In this document: positions 36,805-45,018 of the stretch, one piece after another | How positions within the stretch are numbered: the first letter of the stretch is position 1 | Layout of the letters: each line of letters opens with the position of its first letter | Assembly (NCBI GenBank): GCA_963764665.1 | Contig: CAVXTL010000015.1 | Span: 1-64,000 of the forward strand | DNA: 64,000 nucleotides | Origin: JACVRW01 sp963764665 | GTDB taxonomy: Bacteria > Actinomycetota > Thermoleophilia > Solirubrobacterales > Thermoleophilaceae | Reading direction: 5' to 3' | Position numbers and translations under genes: made by a program | Notes under the pieces: model-generated | Database searches by the model: none | What the model saw: only the letters and a program-made list of their open reading frames with translations | Told to the model about the DNA's origin: nothing

Positions 36805-37340
36805 TGGTCCGGCGGGTCCTCGTCTGGAGGGGCCTCGACGAGTGGACGGCCGAGAGCGCCGAGGTGACCCTGGAGGGCGACCGCCTCCAGGCCCGCGGGG
36901 TCCAGATCGGCGCAGACCCGAGCGGCTACCGGCTCACGTACGAGCTGGACACCGCCGAGCGCTACGTGACCACGCGACTGTCCGTGCGCGCCGAGGGCGA
37001 CGGCTGGTCGCGGAGCCTCGAGCTGCGGAGGAACCAGGAGGGCGAATGGCGCGCCGACGGTGAGCCCGTGGACCTGGACCTGGCCGGGGCGCTCGACTGC
37101 GATCTGGCCCTCTCGCCGCTCACGAACTTCATGCCGATCAAGCGGGACGCCGGCGGACCGGAGGACTACGTGATGGCCTGGGTATCGGTGCCCGACCTGC
37201 AGGTGCACCGCTCCGAGCAGCGCTATGAGCCGATCGCGGACGGACGCGTGCGCTTCTCGTCGCCCGGGTTCACCGCCGACCTCGATCTCGACGACGACGG
37301 GTTCGTGGCGTACTACCCCGGCATTGCCGAGCGGCTCTAG
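36804..37340 (+). CDS. Putative glycolipid-binding domain protein
   Basis: A 178-residue beta-rich protein resembling the PA1994 / putative glycolipid-binding family (PF06475-like): it has Y-R-L-T-Y-E-L-D, a W-S-R-S-L-E-L strand, L-D-C-D-L-A-L-S-P-L-T-N-F-M-P-I and a final G-F-V-A-Y-Y-P-G. The biochemical ligand is not established for most members. It is translated from a 1-nt stop/start overlap with rny, so both are co-expressed, but no functional link is obvious. Confidence 0.8.
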   Translation: MVRRVLVWRGLDEWTAESAEVTLEGDRLQARGVQIGADPSGYRLTYELDTAERYVTTRLSVRAEGDGWSRSLELRRNQEGEWRADGEPVDLDLAGALDCDLALSPLTNFMPIKRDAGGPEDYVMAWVSVPDLQVHRSEQRYEPIADGRVRFSSPGFTADLDLDDDGFVAYYPGIAERL

Positions 37341-37343
37341 GGC

Positions 37344-37349
37344 TATCCT
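37344..37349 (+). promoter_or_regulatory. -10 box of miaB (leaderless)
   Basis: TATCCT ends 8 nt before the miaB GTG start, and there is no ribosome binding site. Confidence 0.55.
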
Positions 37350-37357
37350 CGGCGCCC

Positions 37358-38686
37358 GTGGCTCCGCGCACCTACCACCTGACCACCTTCGGGTGCCAGA
37401 TGAACGAGCACGACTCCGAGCGCATGAAGGGCATGCTCGACTCGCTCGGCTACGCCGAGGTGGAGGAGCGCGCCGGCGCCGACCTGATCCTCTTCAACAC
37501 CTGCTCGATCCGGGAGAAGGCGGACACCCGGATGGTCGGGCACCTGGGCGAGGCCAAGCGCCTCAAGACCGAGGACCCGACCCGCGTGGTGGGCGTGGGT
37601 GGCTGCTGGTCGCAGTCCGTCAAGGAGGGCGTCTTCGAGCAGTTCCCGTTCGTGGACGTGGCGTTCGGGCCCGGCCAGGTGCACAAGCTGGCGGAGTTCC
37701 TCACGAGCGACAGCCTGAGCGCCCAGGGCTACTTCGAATTCGAGGGCTTCACCGGGCACCTCCCGATGAAGCGCGCCCGCGATTTCCAGGCGTGGGTTCA
37801 GATCTCCGTGGGATGCAACTGCGCCTGCTCCTATTGCATCGTTCCCTCCACACGCGGACGCGAGGTCTCACGGCCGCTGGCGGAGCTGCGCGCCGAGGTG
37901 GAGCGGCTGGCCGCCGACGGCGTGCGCGAGGTCACCCTGCTCGGCCAGAACGTCTGCTCGTACGGCCGTGACCTCCCGCGCGGCGAGAAGGCGACCTTCG
38001 CCGAGCTGCTGGTCGAGGTGGACGCCGTGGAGGGCATCGAGCGGATCCGGTACACGAGCCCGCACCCAAAGGACATCCGCGAGGACGTGATCGACGCGCA
38101 CGTGGCGCTGGCCTCGGTGTGCGAGCACATCCACCTGCCGCTCCAGTCGGGCTCCAGTCGGATCCTCAAGGCGATGCGCCGCACCTATGGCCGCGAGCGC
38201 TACCTGGACCGCGTGGCGATGATCCGCGACAGGGCGCCCGACTGCTCGATCAGCACGGACATCATCGTCGGCTTCCCCGGCGAGACCGACGAGGACTTCG
38301 AGGAGACGATGGCGGTGGTGGACGAGGTGCGCTTCGACTCCGCGTTCACGTTCGCCTTCTCCCCGCGCCGCGGCACCGAGGCGGCCACGCTCGGCGAGCA
38401 GGTGCCGCACGACGTCAAGGGCCCCCGCATGGAGCGGCTCGTGGAGACCGTGCAGCGGCACGCGACCGAGCGGGCGCAGCGTTTCGTGGGCCGGACGCTG
38501 GAGGTGCTGGTGGAGGGCCCCTCGCGCACCGACCCGGCGCGGCTGCGCGGTCGCACGCGGCACAACAAGACGGTCCACTTCGCCGGCGTGGCGGAGGCCG
38601 GTGAGCTCGCCCAGGTGGAGATCGCCTCGGCCACCAGCACCACGCTCGCCGGCGAGGAGCGCCTGCTCGCCCGCCTGGCCGGCTGA
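37358..38686 (+). CDS. miaB: tRNA-2-methylthio-N6-dimethylallyladenosine synthase
   Basis: Radical-SAM methylthiotransferase that adds a methylthio group to i6A37 of tRNA, acting after MiaA (encoded about 0.9 kb downstream). 442 residues: UPF0004 domain with Cys in F-G-C-Q-M-N-E-H-D-S, N-T-C-S-I-R and G-G-C-W-S-Q holding one 4Fe-4S cluster; radical SAM motif G-C-N-C-A-C-S-Y-C-I-V-P; C-terminal TRAM domain. G-C-W-S-Q replaces the more common G-C-M-A-Q. Convergent with the next gene, stops 1 nt apart. Confidence 0.96.
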   Translation: MAPRTYHLTTFGCQMNEHDSERMKGMLDSLGYAEVEERAGADLILFNTCSIREKADTRMVGHLGEAKRLKTEDPTRVVGVGGCWSQSVKEGVFEQFPFVDVAFGPGQVHKLAEFLTSDSLSAQGYFEFEGFTGHLPMKRARDFQAWVQISVGCNCACSYCIVPSTRGREVSRPLAELRAEVERLAADGVREVTLLGQNVCSYGRDLPRGEKATFAELLVEVDAVEGIERIRYTSPHPKDIREDVIDAHVALASVCEHIHLPLQSGSSRILKAMRRTYGRERYLDRVAMIRDRAPDCSISTDIIVGFPGETDEDFEETMAVVDEVRFDSAFTFAFSPRRGTEAATLGEQVPHDVKGPRMERLVETVQRHATERAQRFVGRTLEVLVEGPSRTDPARLRGRTRHNKTVHFAGVAEAGELAQVEIASATSTTLAGEERLLARLAG

Positions 38687-38687
38687 C

Positions 38688-39512
38688 CTAGCGGGGCAGG
38701 ACCCGCTCCAACTCCCGCAGTGCCGCACGCGCCGCCAGCAGGCCGTCGCCCTCCCACCAGAGCCGGTCGTCGATCACGATCGCCTCGCGCAGCCCGAGCC
38801 GGGCGAGCGAGGCGTGCGCACCCGGTGCCCGCGACACCAGCACCACGTCCGCGCCCTCGCGTTCCCCCGCCGGCACGAGGCCGGCGTCGAGGAGAACCTT
38901 GCCCGGGAACGCCTCGGGCCGTGCCACGCGCAGCCCGCCGCGGACGATCCTCACCACCGCCACGCGCGTGCCCTCGGCCGACTGCATCCGTACGCGCGCC
39001 CGCGCGGCCGTGCGGTCCCAGCCCTTCAGGAGGGCCTCGGCGTCATTGGTTCTGCCGAGTGCCTCTCCGAACAGGCGCAGGTCGAGCTTCCAATTGGCCG
39101 CGATGCCTCCCTCGCTGAACACGGTGGGAGCGATCTTGCTCAGGCGCTCCCAAAGGCGGCCGTGCACGGCCTTGTTCCCGAGGATCACGTCCGGATCGAT
39201 CACCTTCACGCGCAGCAGGTGGGCGCCCAGGAGGGCGCGGCCCACCTCCATGCCGTCGCGGTGCAGGTAATCCGGCGCACGGCCGCCCGGCAGCAGGGCG
39301 GCCACGGGCCGGTCCCGCAGCGCCAGGATCGCGTCGAGGGCGCCGTCGCTCAGCGCCAGGGGACGTTCGGCCTGGCCGGGAACCTTGCTCTCGCCACCGG
39401 CGTGCGCGACCTTGAGCGGCTTGGCGGTCTCTCGCTCCTCGTCGAAGCCGCTGCCGCAGCCCGCCGCCACTAGGGCGGCCACGGCGAGGAGTGCTCCAAT
39501 CCGTCGGGACAT
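38688..39512 (-). CDS. Siderophore/metal-type ABC transporter substrate-binding lipoprotein
   Basis: 274 residues with a lipoprotein signal (L-V-A-A-G-C). The body resembles the periplasmic-binding-2 fold (FhuD/BtuF type): L-D-A-I-L-A-L in the first lobe, the D-P-D-V-I-L-G motif, I-A-P-T-V-F-S, and the long central helix. It probably captures an iron-siderophore or related chelate. No permease or ATPase gene is next to it, so the partner transporter lies elsewhere. It sits alone between miaB and miaA on the opposite strand. Confidence 0.8.
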   Translation of the reverse strand: MSRRIGALLAVAALVAAGCGSGFDEERETAKPLKVAHAGGESKVPGQAERPLALSDGALDAILALRDRPVAALLPGGRAPDYLHRDGMEVGRALLGAHLLRVKVIDPDVILGNKAVHGRLWERLSKIAPTVFSEGGIAANWKLDLRLFGEALGRTNDAEALLKGWDRTAARARVRMQSAEGTRVAVVRIVRGGLRVARPEAFPGKVLLDAGLVPAGEREGADVVLVSRAPGAHASLARLGLREAIVIDDRLWWEGDGLLAARAALRELERVLPR

Positions 39513-39544
39513 CGCGACGTATTCCTAGCGGGTCGGCCCGCGGG

Positions 39545-39550
39545 CATACT
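39545..39550 (+). promoter_or_regulatory. -10 box of miaA (leaderless)
   Basis: CATACT ends 6 nt before the GTG chosen as miaA start; no ribosome binding site is present. Confidence 0.45.
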
Positions 39551-39556
39551 GGGCGC

Positions 39557-40459
39557 GTGGACGTGATCGCCCTTTTCGGGCCCACCGGCGTGGGCAAGAC
39601 CGCGGTCGCGATCGCGCTGGCCGAGCGGCTTCGGGCCGCGGGTGAGGACCCCGTTGCGATCTCGGCCGACGCGTTGCAGGTCTACCGCGGCCTCGAGATC
39701 CTCAGCGGCGCCGCCGGGCCCGGGGAGCAGGCGCGCCTGGAGCACCGGCTGCTGTCGTTCGTCCCGCTCGACCAGACCTTCTCGGCCGGCGCCTTCGCCG
39801 AGCGGGCGCGGGCCGAGGTGGACGGCGCCCTGGAGGAGGGACGGCGGCCCCTGGTGGTGGGCGGCACGGGGCTCTACCTCCAGGCGGCGCTCACCGACCT
39901 CGAGCTGCGGCCGCCGGCTGACGACGAGGTCCGCAGCCGCCTGGAGGCCGACCTGGCGGCCCGCGGAAGCGCAGCGCTCCACGCGGACCTGGCCGTGCGG
40001 GACCAGCAGGCCGCCGCCGCGATCGCGGCGGGCGACCGCACGCGGGTCCTGCGCGCGCTCGAGCTGCTCGAGATGGGGGAGGAACCCGTGCCGTCCGGGG
40101 ACCGGTCGCGGCTGTGGACGGCCCGCCTCAGGCGTCCTACGGTCCTCTGCGGCCTCGTGATGGAGCGCAGCGCCCTGTACGCGCGGATCGACGAGCGCGT
40201 GGACGCGATGGTGGCCGCGGGGGCGGCGGAGGAGGTGCGGCGCGCGGCTGCGGCGGGTGCATCGCGAACGGCGCGCGCGGCACTCGGCTTCGCGGAGCTC
40301 CTGGAGGGCGACATGGAGGCGATGAAGCGCCGCACGCGCAACTACGCCAAGCGGCAGCTCACATGGCTCCGCCGGTGGCCGGACGTGCACGTCATCGACG
40401 TCACCGACGGGGATGCCGAGGCCGCGGCGGCCGCTGTCGAGCAGCTCACCCGGAGGTAG
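39557..40459 (+). CDS. miaA: tRNA dimethylallyltransferase
   Basis: Prenylates A37 of tRNAs reading UNN codons, producing the substrate of MiaB. 300 residues; P-loop L-F-G-P-T-G-V-G-K-T, the D-A-L-Q-V-Y-R-G-L motif (D-S-x-Q-V-Y-R in most members, here A for S), H-R-L-L-S-F, V-V-G-G-T-G-L-Y-L-Q-A and the C-terminal R-N-Y-A-K-R-Q-L-T-W-L-R. The GTG at 39557 places the P-loop at residue 7. The 3' end covers the dapF -10 box. Confidence 0.96.
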   Translation: MDVIALFGPTGVGKTAVAIALAERLRAAGEDPVAISADALQVYRGLEILSGAAGPGEQARLEHRLLSFVPLDQTFSAGAFAERARAEVDGALEEGRRPLVVGGTGLYLQAALTDLELRPPADDEVRSRLEADLAARGSAALHADLAVRDQQAAAAIAAGDRTRVLRALELLEMGEEPVPSGDRSRLWTARLRRPTVLCGLVMERSALYARIDERVDAMVAAGAAEEVRRAAAAGASRTARAALGFAELLEGDMEAMKRRTRNYAKRQLTWLRRWPDVHVIDVTDGDAEAAAAAVEQLTRR

Positions 40460-40462
40460 AGT
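40457..40462 (+). promoter_or_regulatory. -10 box of dapF (leaderless)
   Basis: TAGAGT, overlapping the miaA stop codon, ends 8 nt before the dapF GTG; no ribosome binding site lies between. Confidence 0.55.
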
Positions 40463-40470
40463 GCCGCGCC

Positions 40471-41319
40471 GTGCGCTTCGAGAAATGGCAGGCGCTCGGC
40501 AACGACTACGTGATCGTGGACGAGGCCGAGCTTCCCTTTCCCCTCACCCCGGGACGGATCCGGGCGCTCTGCGCGCCTCACACCGGCATCGGCTCGGACG
40601 GCGTGCTGCTGCTCAGCCGTGACGACGAGCCGGGCTTCGCCGCGCGGCTGCGGATCTTCAACCCGGACGGCTCGGAGGCCGAGCTGTCGGGGAACGGCGT
40701 GCGCGAGGCCGTGCTCTACATGCGCCGCAACGGCTGGGTGGACGAGGACAGCTTCTCGGTGCGCACCGCGGCGGGCGAGATCCGCCCCCGGATCACCGGC
40801 CCGGACACCTGCACGGTGGCCATGGGAAAGGCTCAGCTGCGCTCGGAGCGCGACTTTCCGAGCGGGAGCGAGGACGGCGCCGGGATCCTCGAGGTGGAGG
40901 GCAGGCAGTTCGACTTCCGGTTCGTGCAGGTGGGCAACCCCCAGTGCTCGATCGAGGTCGGCTCCGAGCTGGAGCACTTCGACGTGGGCGTCTACGGCGC
41001 CGCGATCGAGGGTCACGAGTGGTTCCCGCGACGTACCAACGTCTCGTTCTGGGAGCGCACCGGCGACCGCCGGATCCGGGCGCGCATCTTCGAGCGCGGC
41101 GTGGGGGAGACCATGTCGTCCGGCACGGGGGCCTCGGGAGCGGCCGTGGCCGCGGTGCTCGGCGGCGTGGAGAGCCCCGTGACCGTGCAGCTGGACGGGG
41201 GCGAGCTCGAGGTGGAGGTGGGCGAGGACTTGCAGGTGGATCTGACGGGCTGGGCCGTGCCGGTGTATCGCGGCGAGCTGAGCGACGAGCTGTTGGGAGA
41301 TATTCGTGAGATCGAGTGA
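40471..41319 (+). CDS. dapF: Diaminopimelate epimerase homologue lacking both catalytic cysteines
   Basis: Two-domain DapF fold of 282 residues with all the surrounding family motifs: F-E-K-W-Q-A-L-G-N-D-Y at the start, G-I-G-S-D-G-V-L-L-L, F-N-P-D-G-S-E-A-E-L-S-G-N-G, V-G-N-P-Q, R-T-N-V-S-F and E-R-G-V-G-E-T. DapF normally interconverts LL- and meso-diaminopimelate using two cysteines. Here the first (in G-N-G-x-R-C) is Glu, in G-N-G-V-R-E-A-V, and the second (in C-G-T-G-A-C) is Ser, in S-S-G-T-G-A-S. The gene is intact and overlaps dapL by 14 nt, so it is not a pseudogene. Whether it still epimerises is open. Confidence 0.88.
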   Translation: MRFEKWQALGNDYVIVDEAELPFPLTPGRIRALCAPHTGIGSDGVLLLSRDDEPGFAARLRIFNPDGSEAELSGNGVREAVLYMRRNGWVDEDSFSVRTAAGEIRPRITGPDTCTVAMGKAQLRSERDFPSGSEDGAGILEVEGRQFDFRFVQVGNPQCSIEVGSELEHFDVGVYGAAIEGHEWFPRRTNVSFWERTGDRRIRARIFERGVGETMSSGTGASGAAVAAVLGGVESPVTVQLDGGELEVEVGEDLQVDLTGWAVPVYRGELSDELLGDIREIE

Positions 41320-42463
41320 GCGGCTCGGGCGGCTTCCGCCGTACCTGTTCGCGGAGCTGGAGCGGAAGGTCGCGGCCAAGAAGGCCGCGGGGGTGGACGT
41401 GATCAGCCTCGGCATAGGCGATCCCGACACGCCCTCGCCGCCGGAGGTGGTGGCCGCGCTGGCGCAGGCCGCCGCCGACCCGTCCACCCATCAGTACCCG
41501 TCGAACCGCGGGCGCCCGGAGTTCCGGGAGGCGATGGCGCGCTTCTACTCGCGCCGCTTCGGCGTGGAGCTCGACCCGGACACGGAGATCATCCCCGCCC
41601 TGGGGGCCAAGGAGGCGGTGTTCAACCTCAACCTCGCGTTCCTCGACCCGGGCGACGCGGCGCTGGCATCCGACCCCGGATACCCGGTCTACACCGGGGG
41701 TCCGCTGCTGGCGGGCGGCGAGGCCGTCCTCATGCCGCTGATCCCGGAACGCGGGTTCGCGCCCGCCTTGGAGGCGGTGGAGCCGGCGGACCGCGAGCGT
41801 GCCCGCCTCTTGTTCCTCAACTATCCGAACAACCCCACCGGCGCGATCGTGCCCGACGGGCTGTTCGAGGAGGCCGTGGAGTTCGCGCGACGCCACGACG
41901 TGCTGATCGTGCACGACGCGTCGTACACGGAGACGACCTTCGACGGCTACGTGGCCCCGAGCTTCCTGGCCACCCCCGGGGCGCGCGAGGTGGGCATCGA
42001 GGTGTTCTCGCTCTCCAAGGGCTGGAACATGACGGGCTGGCGCACCGCGGCCGTGGTGGGGAACGCGGAGGCCGTGGAGGCCTACTGGCGGCTCAAGACC
42101 AACATCGACTCCGGCATGTTCGAGGCGGTGCAGCTTGCGGCGGTGGCGGCGCTCGAGCAGGGCCCGCCCGCGGGCATGGTCGACGTGTATGCCCGCCGTC
42201 GCGACATGGTGTGCGATGCGCTGGCCGAGATCGGCGTGGAGGTGGAGCCTCCGCGCGGGACGATCTACGTGTGGGCGCCCGTGCCCGCGGGACACGATTC
42301 GGCTTCGTTCTGCGAGCTGGTGCTCGAAGAGTCGGGGGTCGTGGTGTCCCCAGGGGCCTCGTACGGCCCGAACGGGGAGGGCTTCTTCCGGATCTCGCTC
42401 ACGCTGCCCGACGAGCGGCTGGCCGAGGCCGTGGACCGGCTGCGGTCGAACATGGGGGGCTGA
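41306..42463 (+). CDS. dapL: LL-diaminopimelate aminotransferase
   Basis: PLP fold-type I aminotransferase of 385 residues. Features: I-S-L-G-I-G-D-P-D-T-P near residue 31, the N-Y-P-N-N-P-T-G motif, H-D-A-S-Y-T-E, the Schiff-base Lys in S-L-S-K-G-W-N-M-T-G-W-R and the C-terminal R-I-S-L-T. DapL makes LL-diaminopimelate from tetrahydrodipicolinate in one step. Its overlap with the DapF homologue and the presence of dapA and dapB in the window support that assignment over other aminotransferases of the family. The next gene follows after 3 nt. Confidence 0.87.
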   Translation: MRSSERLGRLPPYLFAELERKVAAKKAAGVDVISLGIGDPDTPSPPEVVAALAQAAADPSTHQYPSNRGRPEFREAMARFYSRRFGVELDPDTEIIPALGAKEAVFNLNLAFLDPGDAALASDPGYPVYTGGPLLAGGEAVLMPLIPERGFAPALEAVEPADRERARLLFLNYPNNPTGAIVPDGLFEEAVEFARRHDVLIVHDASYTETTFDGYVAPSFLATPGAREVGIEVFSLSKGWNMTGWRTAAVVGNAEAVEAYWRLKTNIDSGMFEAVQLAAVAALEQGPPAGMVDVYARRRDMVCDALAEIGVEVEPPRGTIYVWAPVPAGHDSASFCELVLEESGVVVSPGASYGPNGEGFFRISLTLPDERLAEAVDRLRSNMGG

Positions 42464-42466
42464 CGG

Positions 42467-43174
42467 GTGCACTACTGCGGCGTGATGCCCCTCCAGGGCG
42501 CTCTCCAGCTGGCGGTGCTCGAGGAGGTGCGCGCGGCCGAGCCGCCGATTCGGCTGAGCGCGCTGTTCTTCGAGCCCGGCACCGCCGAGCAGGTGGCCGC
42601 CGAGCTGCGGGCGCTCAGCGACGTGGTGCTGGCGGTGGGTGCGCCGCTGTCGGGCAACGGGGTGCGGCGCGCGGCCGACGACCTGCTGGCCGCGCGCGGG
42701 GTGGTGCCTCAGCGCCCGAACGCAGAGCTCGAGCGGCTGGGCGCGCTGCTCGACGGCATGGCTGCCTATCGGCCGGACGAGCACGGGGACGAGAGCGGTC
42801 CGGTGCAGGAGGGCGCCTACCGGGCCTTCCCGCTCTTCGAGACGAACGCGGACGGTGTCTTCTGCGCCCTCCAGGGGCGCCGGCTGCCCGCCAAGCGGCA
42901 TCCGCTCGGCATGCAGCTGCGGATCGACGAGCTGGTGGGCGACCACGTGATCGACGACGGCGGCGACCTGTGGCACCGCCGGATCGAGGAGCTGGATGCC
43001 GCGGCTTGCGCGCTTTGCGCCCACCGCTACGCGGTCGGGCACGCATCCTGGGTGGGGGCCGCTGAGGACGCCGTGATCGTGCTCCCGGGCTCCTCGCTCC
43101 CCAACGAATTCCCCCGGTCGGGCGTCCTGCCGCCGGTGGAGCGTCTCCAGCTCCCGCCCGTCACAGGGGCCTAG
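42467..43174 (+). CDS. DUF429 predicted nuclease-like protein
   Basis: A 235-residue protein resembling the DUF429 (predicted RNase H-like) family: A-V-G-A-P-L-S in the first third, the family-like F-P-L-F-E-T-N-A-D-G-V-F-C-A-L segment, and a C-terminal D-A-A-A-C-A-L-C-A-H-R-Y-A block with V-G-A-A-E-D-A-V-I-V-L-P-G. Activity is unproven in the family. It is the last gene of the dapF-dapL group, starting 3 nt after dapL. Confidence 0.7.
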   Translation: MHYCGVMPLQGALQLAVLEEVRAAEPPIRLSALFFEPGTAEQVAAELRALSDVVLAVGAPLSGNGVRRAADDLLAARGVVPQRPNAELERLGALLDGMAAYRPDEHGDESGPVQEGAYRAFPLFETNADGVFCALQGRRLPAKRHPLGMQLRIDELVGDHVIDDGGDLWHRRIEELDAAACALCAHRYAVGHASWVGAAEDAVIVLPGSSLPNEFPRSGVLPPVERLQLPPVTGA

Positions 43175-43177
43175 ACT
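43172..43177 (+). promoter_or_regulatory. -10 box of hflX (leaderless)
   Basis: TAGACT, overlapping the stop of the upstream gene, ends 7 nt before the hflX ATG. Confidence 0.55.
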
Positions 43178-43184
43178 TGTCTCG

Positions 43185-44504
43185 ATGGACAGAGGCCGCG
43201 ACGGCCGCCACGCCGAGACCCGCTACGGCGAGGGCATCCGCAACAGCAGAGCGCGCCAGCGCGCGTTCCTGATCGGCGCCACGCCAGACGAGCCGGACCT
43301 GAGCGAGCTGCGCGAGCTGCTCCGTACGGCGGGAGTGGCGGTCACCGGCGAGCTGGTGCAGCGCCGCGACCGGCCCGACCCGGACCGCTACTTCGGTCGC
43401 GGCAAGCTCGAGGAGGTCAAGGCCGCCGTCAAGGAGACCGGCGCCAACCTCGTGGCCGTGGACGACGAGCTGCTGCCGCGCCAGGAGCGCAACCTCGAGC
43501 AGGAGCTCGACATCCCGGTGATCGACCGCACCGCGATCATCCTCGACATCTTCGCCGACCACGCCGGCTCGGCCGAGGGCAAGCTCCAGGTGGAGCTCGC
43601 CCAGCTCGAGTACAACCTCGCGCGCATGAGGGGCCTGTGGACCCACCTCGAGCGTCTGGGAGCGGGACGCATGGACGGCGGCATCGGCACCCGCGGACCG
43701 GGCGAGTCCCAGATCGAGACCGACCGCCGGCTCGCGCGCGACCGCATCTCCCAGCTCCGCCGGCGCCTGCTGCACACCAAGGCCACGCGCAGCACGATGC
43801 GCCAGGAGCGCGAGCGCGCCGGCCTCCCGACCGTGGCGCTGGCCGGGTACACCAATGCCGGCAAGTCCACGCTCCTCAACGCGCTGACGGGGTCGGACGT
43901 GGGTGTACGGGAGCGTCTGTTCCACACCCTCGACCCGGCCACGCGCTCGTTCGAGATCTCCGGGCGCAGCTACCTCCTCACCGACACGGTCGGCTTCATC
44001 CGCAAGCTGCCGCATCAGCTGGTGGAGGCGTTCTCGGCGACGCTCGAGGAGGCGCTCGGCGCCGACCTGATCGTGCACGTGGCCGACGCCTCGGTGGCGG
44101 AGGGGGAGCTGCACGAGATGCTCGCCGCGGTGGACGACGTGCTCGACGAGACGGGGGCGGGGGACCGCCCACGGCTGCTGGTCATGAACAAGGTGGACCT
44201 CCTCGACGAGGAGCGCCGCCGCGAGCTCAGCTTCCGCTTCCCGAAGGCCGTGCAGGTGTCGGCCGCCGAGGGCGAGGGCCTCGACGCCCTGCGCCAGGCG
44301 GTGGAGGCCCATTTCCTCAGCAGCCTGATGCCGATGGAGCTGCTCGTTCCCTACTCCGAGGGGGGAAGCCTCTCGGAGCTGCACGAGCTGGCCGGCGAGC
44401 TCGAGCGCGAGGACACCCCCGCCGGCGTGATCGTGAAGGCGCGCGTGCCGGCCGCGGCCGTGCAGCGCTTCGAGCGCTTCGCGCTCAACGGGCGCCAGGT
44501 GTGA
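43185..44504 (+). CDS. hflX: Ribosome-dissociating GTPase HflX
   Basis: 439-residue GTPase that splits stalled ribosomes under stress. N-terminal HflX domain (Y-F-G-R-G-K-L-E-E-V and R-M-R-G-L-W-T-H-L-E), coiled coil with G-P-G-E-S-Q-I-E-T-D-R-R, G domain with A-G-Y-T-N-A-G-K-S-T-L, D-T-V-G-F-I-R-K-L-P and N-K-V-D. Follows the dap genes and is translationally coupled to dut by a GTGA overlap. Confidence 0.96.
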   Translation: MDRGRDGRHAETRYGEGIRNSRARQRAFLIGATPDEPDLSELRELLRTAGVAVTGELVQRRDRPDPDRYFGRGKLEEVKAAVKETGANLVAVDDELLPRQERNLEQELDIPVIDRTAIILDIFADHAGSAEGKLQVELAQLEYNLARMRGLWTHLERLGAGRMDGGIGTRGPGESQIETDRRLARDRISQLRRRLLHTKATRSTMRQERERAGLPTVALAGYTNAGKSTLLNALTGSDVGVRERLFHTLDPATRSFEISGRSYLLTDTVGFIRKLPHQLVEAFSATLEEALGADLIVHVADASVAEGELHEMLAAVDDVLDETGAGDRPRLLVMNKVDLLDEERRRELSFRFPKAVQVSAAEGEGLDALRQAVEAHFLSSLMPMELLVPYSEGGSLSELHELAGELEREDTPAGVIVKARVPAAAVQRFERFALNGRQV

Positions 44505-44932
44505 AGCTTCGCTTCCGGCGGCTATCGCCGGAGGCGCGGCCGCCCACCCGCGCGCACGACGGCGACGCAGGCTTCGACCTCCATGCGGTCGAGGCCGCCT
44601 CGATCGAGCCCGGGCACCGTGCCAGCGTCGGCACTGGCGTGGCAGTCGCGATCCCCGAGGGCTACGCCGGCCTCGTGGTGCCGCGCTCGGGCCTGGCCGC
44701 GCGCCACGGGATCTCGCTCGTGAACGCCCCCGGCCTGATCGACGCGGGCTACCGCGGAGAGCTGCGCGTGCTGCTCATGAACGGCGATCCAGAGCACACG
44801 TTCAGCGTCGATCCGGGGGACCGGATCGCCCAGCTCGTGCTCGTTGCGGTGGAAAGCCCCGAGCTCGAGGAGGTCGACGAGCTGGACGCCACTGTCCGGG
44901 GCGCGGGCGGCTTCGGCTCCACCGGCCGCTGA
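44501..44932 (+). CDS. dut: dUTP diphosphatase
   Basis: Trimeric dUTPase of 143 residues that keeps uracil out of DNA. All five motifs are present: D-A-G-F-D-L, P-R-S-G-L-A, G-L-I-D-A-G-Y-R-G-E, G-D-R-I-A-Q-L-V and the flexible C-terminal R-G-A-G-G-F-G-S-T-G-R. GTG start within the hflX stop. Confidence 0.97.
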   Translation: MKLRFRRLSPEARPPTRAHDGDAGFDLHAVEAASIEPGHRASVGTGVAVAIPEGYAGLVVPRSGLAARHGISLVNAPGLIDAGYRGELRVLLMNGDPEHTFSVDPGDRIAQLVLVAVESPELEEVDELDATVRGAGGFGSTGR

Positions 44933-45018
44933 ATAGCGGCTGTGAAGCCATAAACGGGCATTCGGCCGACCTCTCCCGAGGCGTTCAGGCCGATGGACGA
45001 ATTGCCGATAGGACTTTC

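Noticed and set aside
44933..45018. Sigma-28-like elements (TAAA and GCCGAT) upstream of pilB
   Set aside because: The spacing does not fit any known promoter class.
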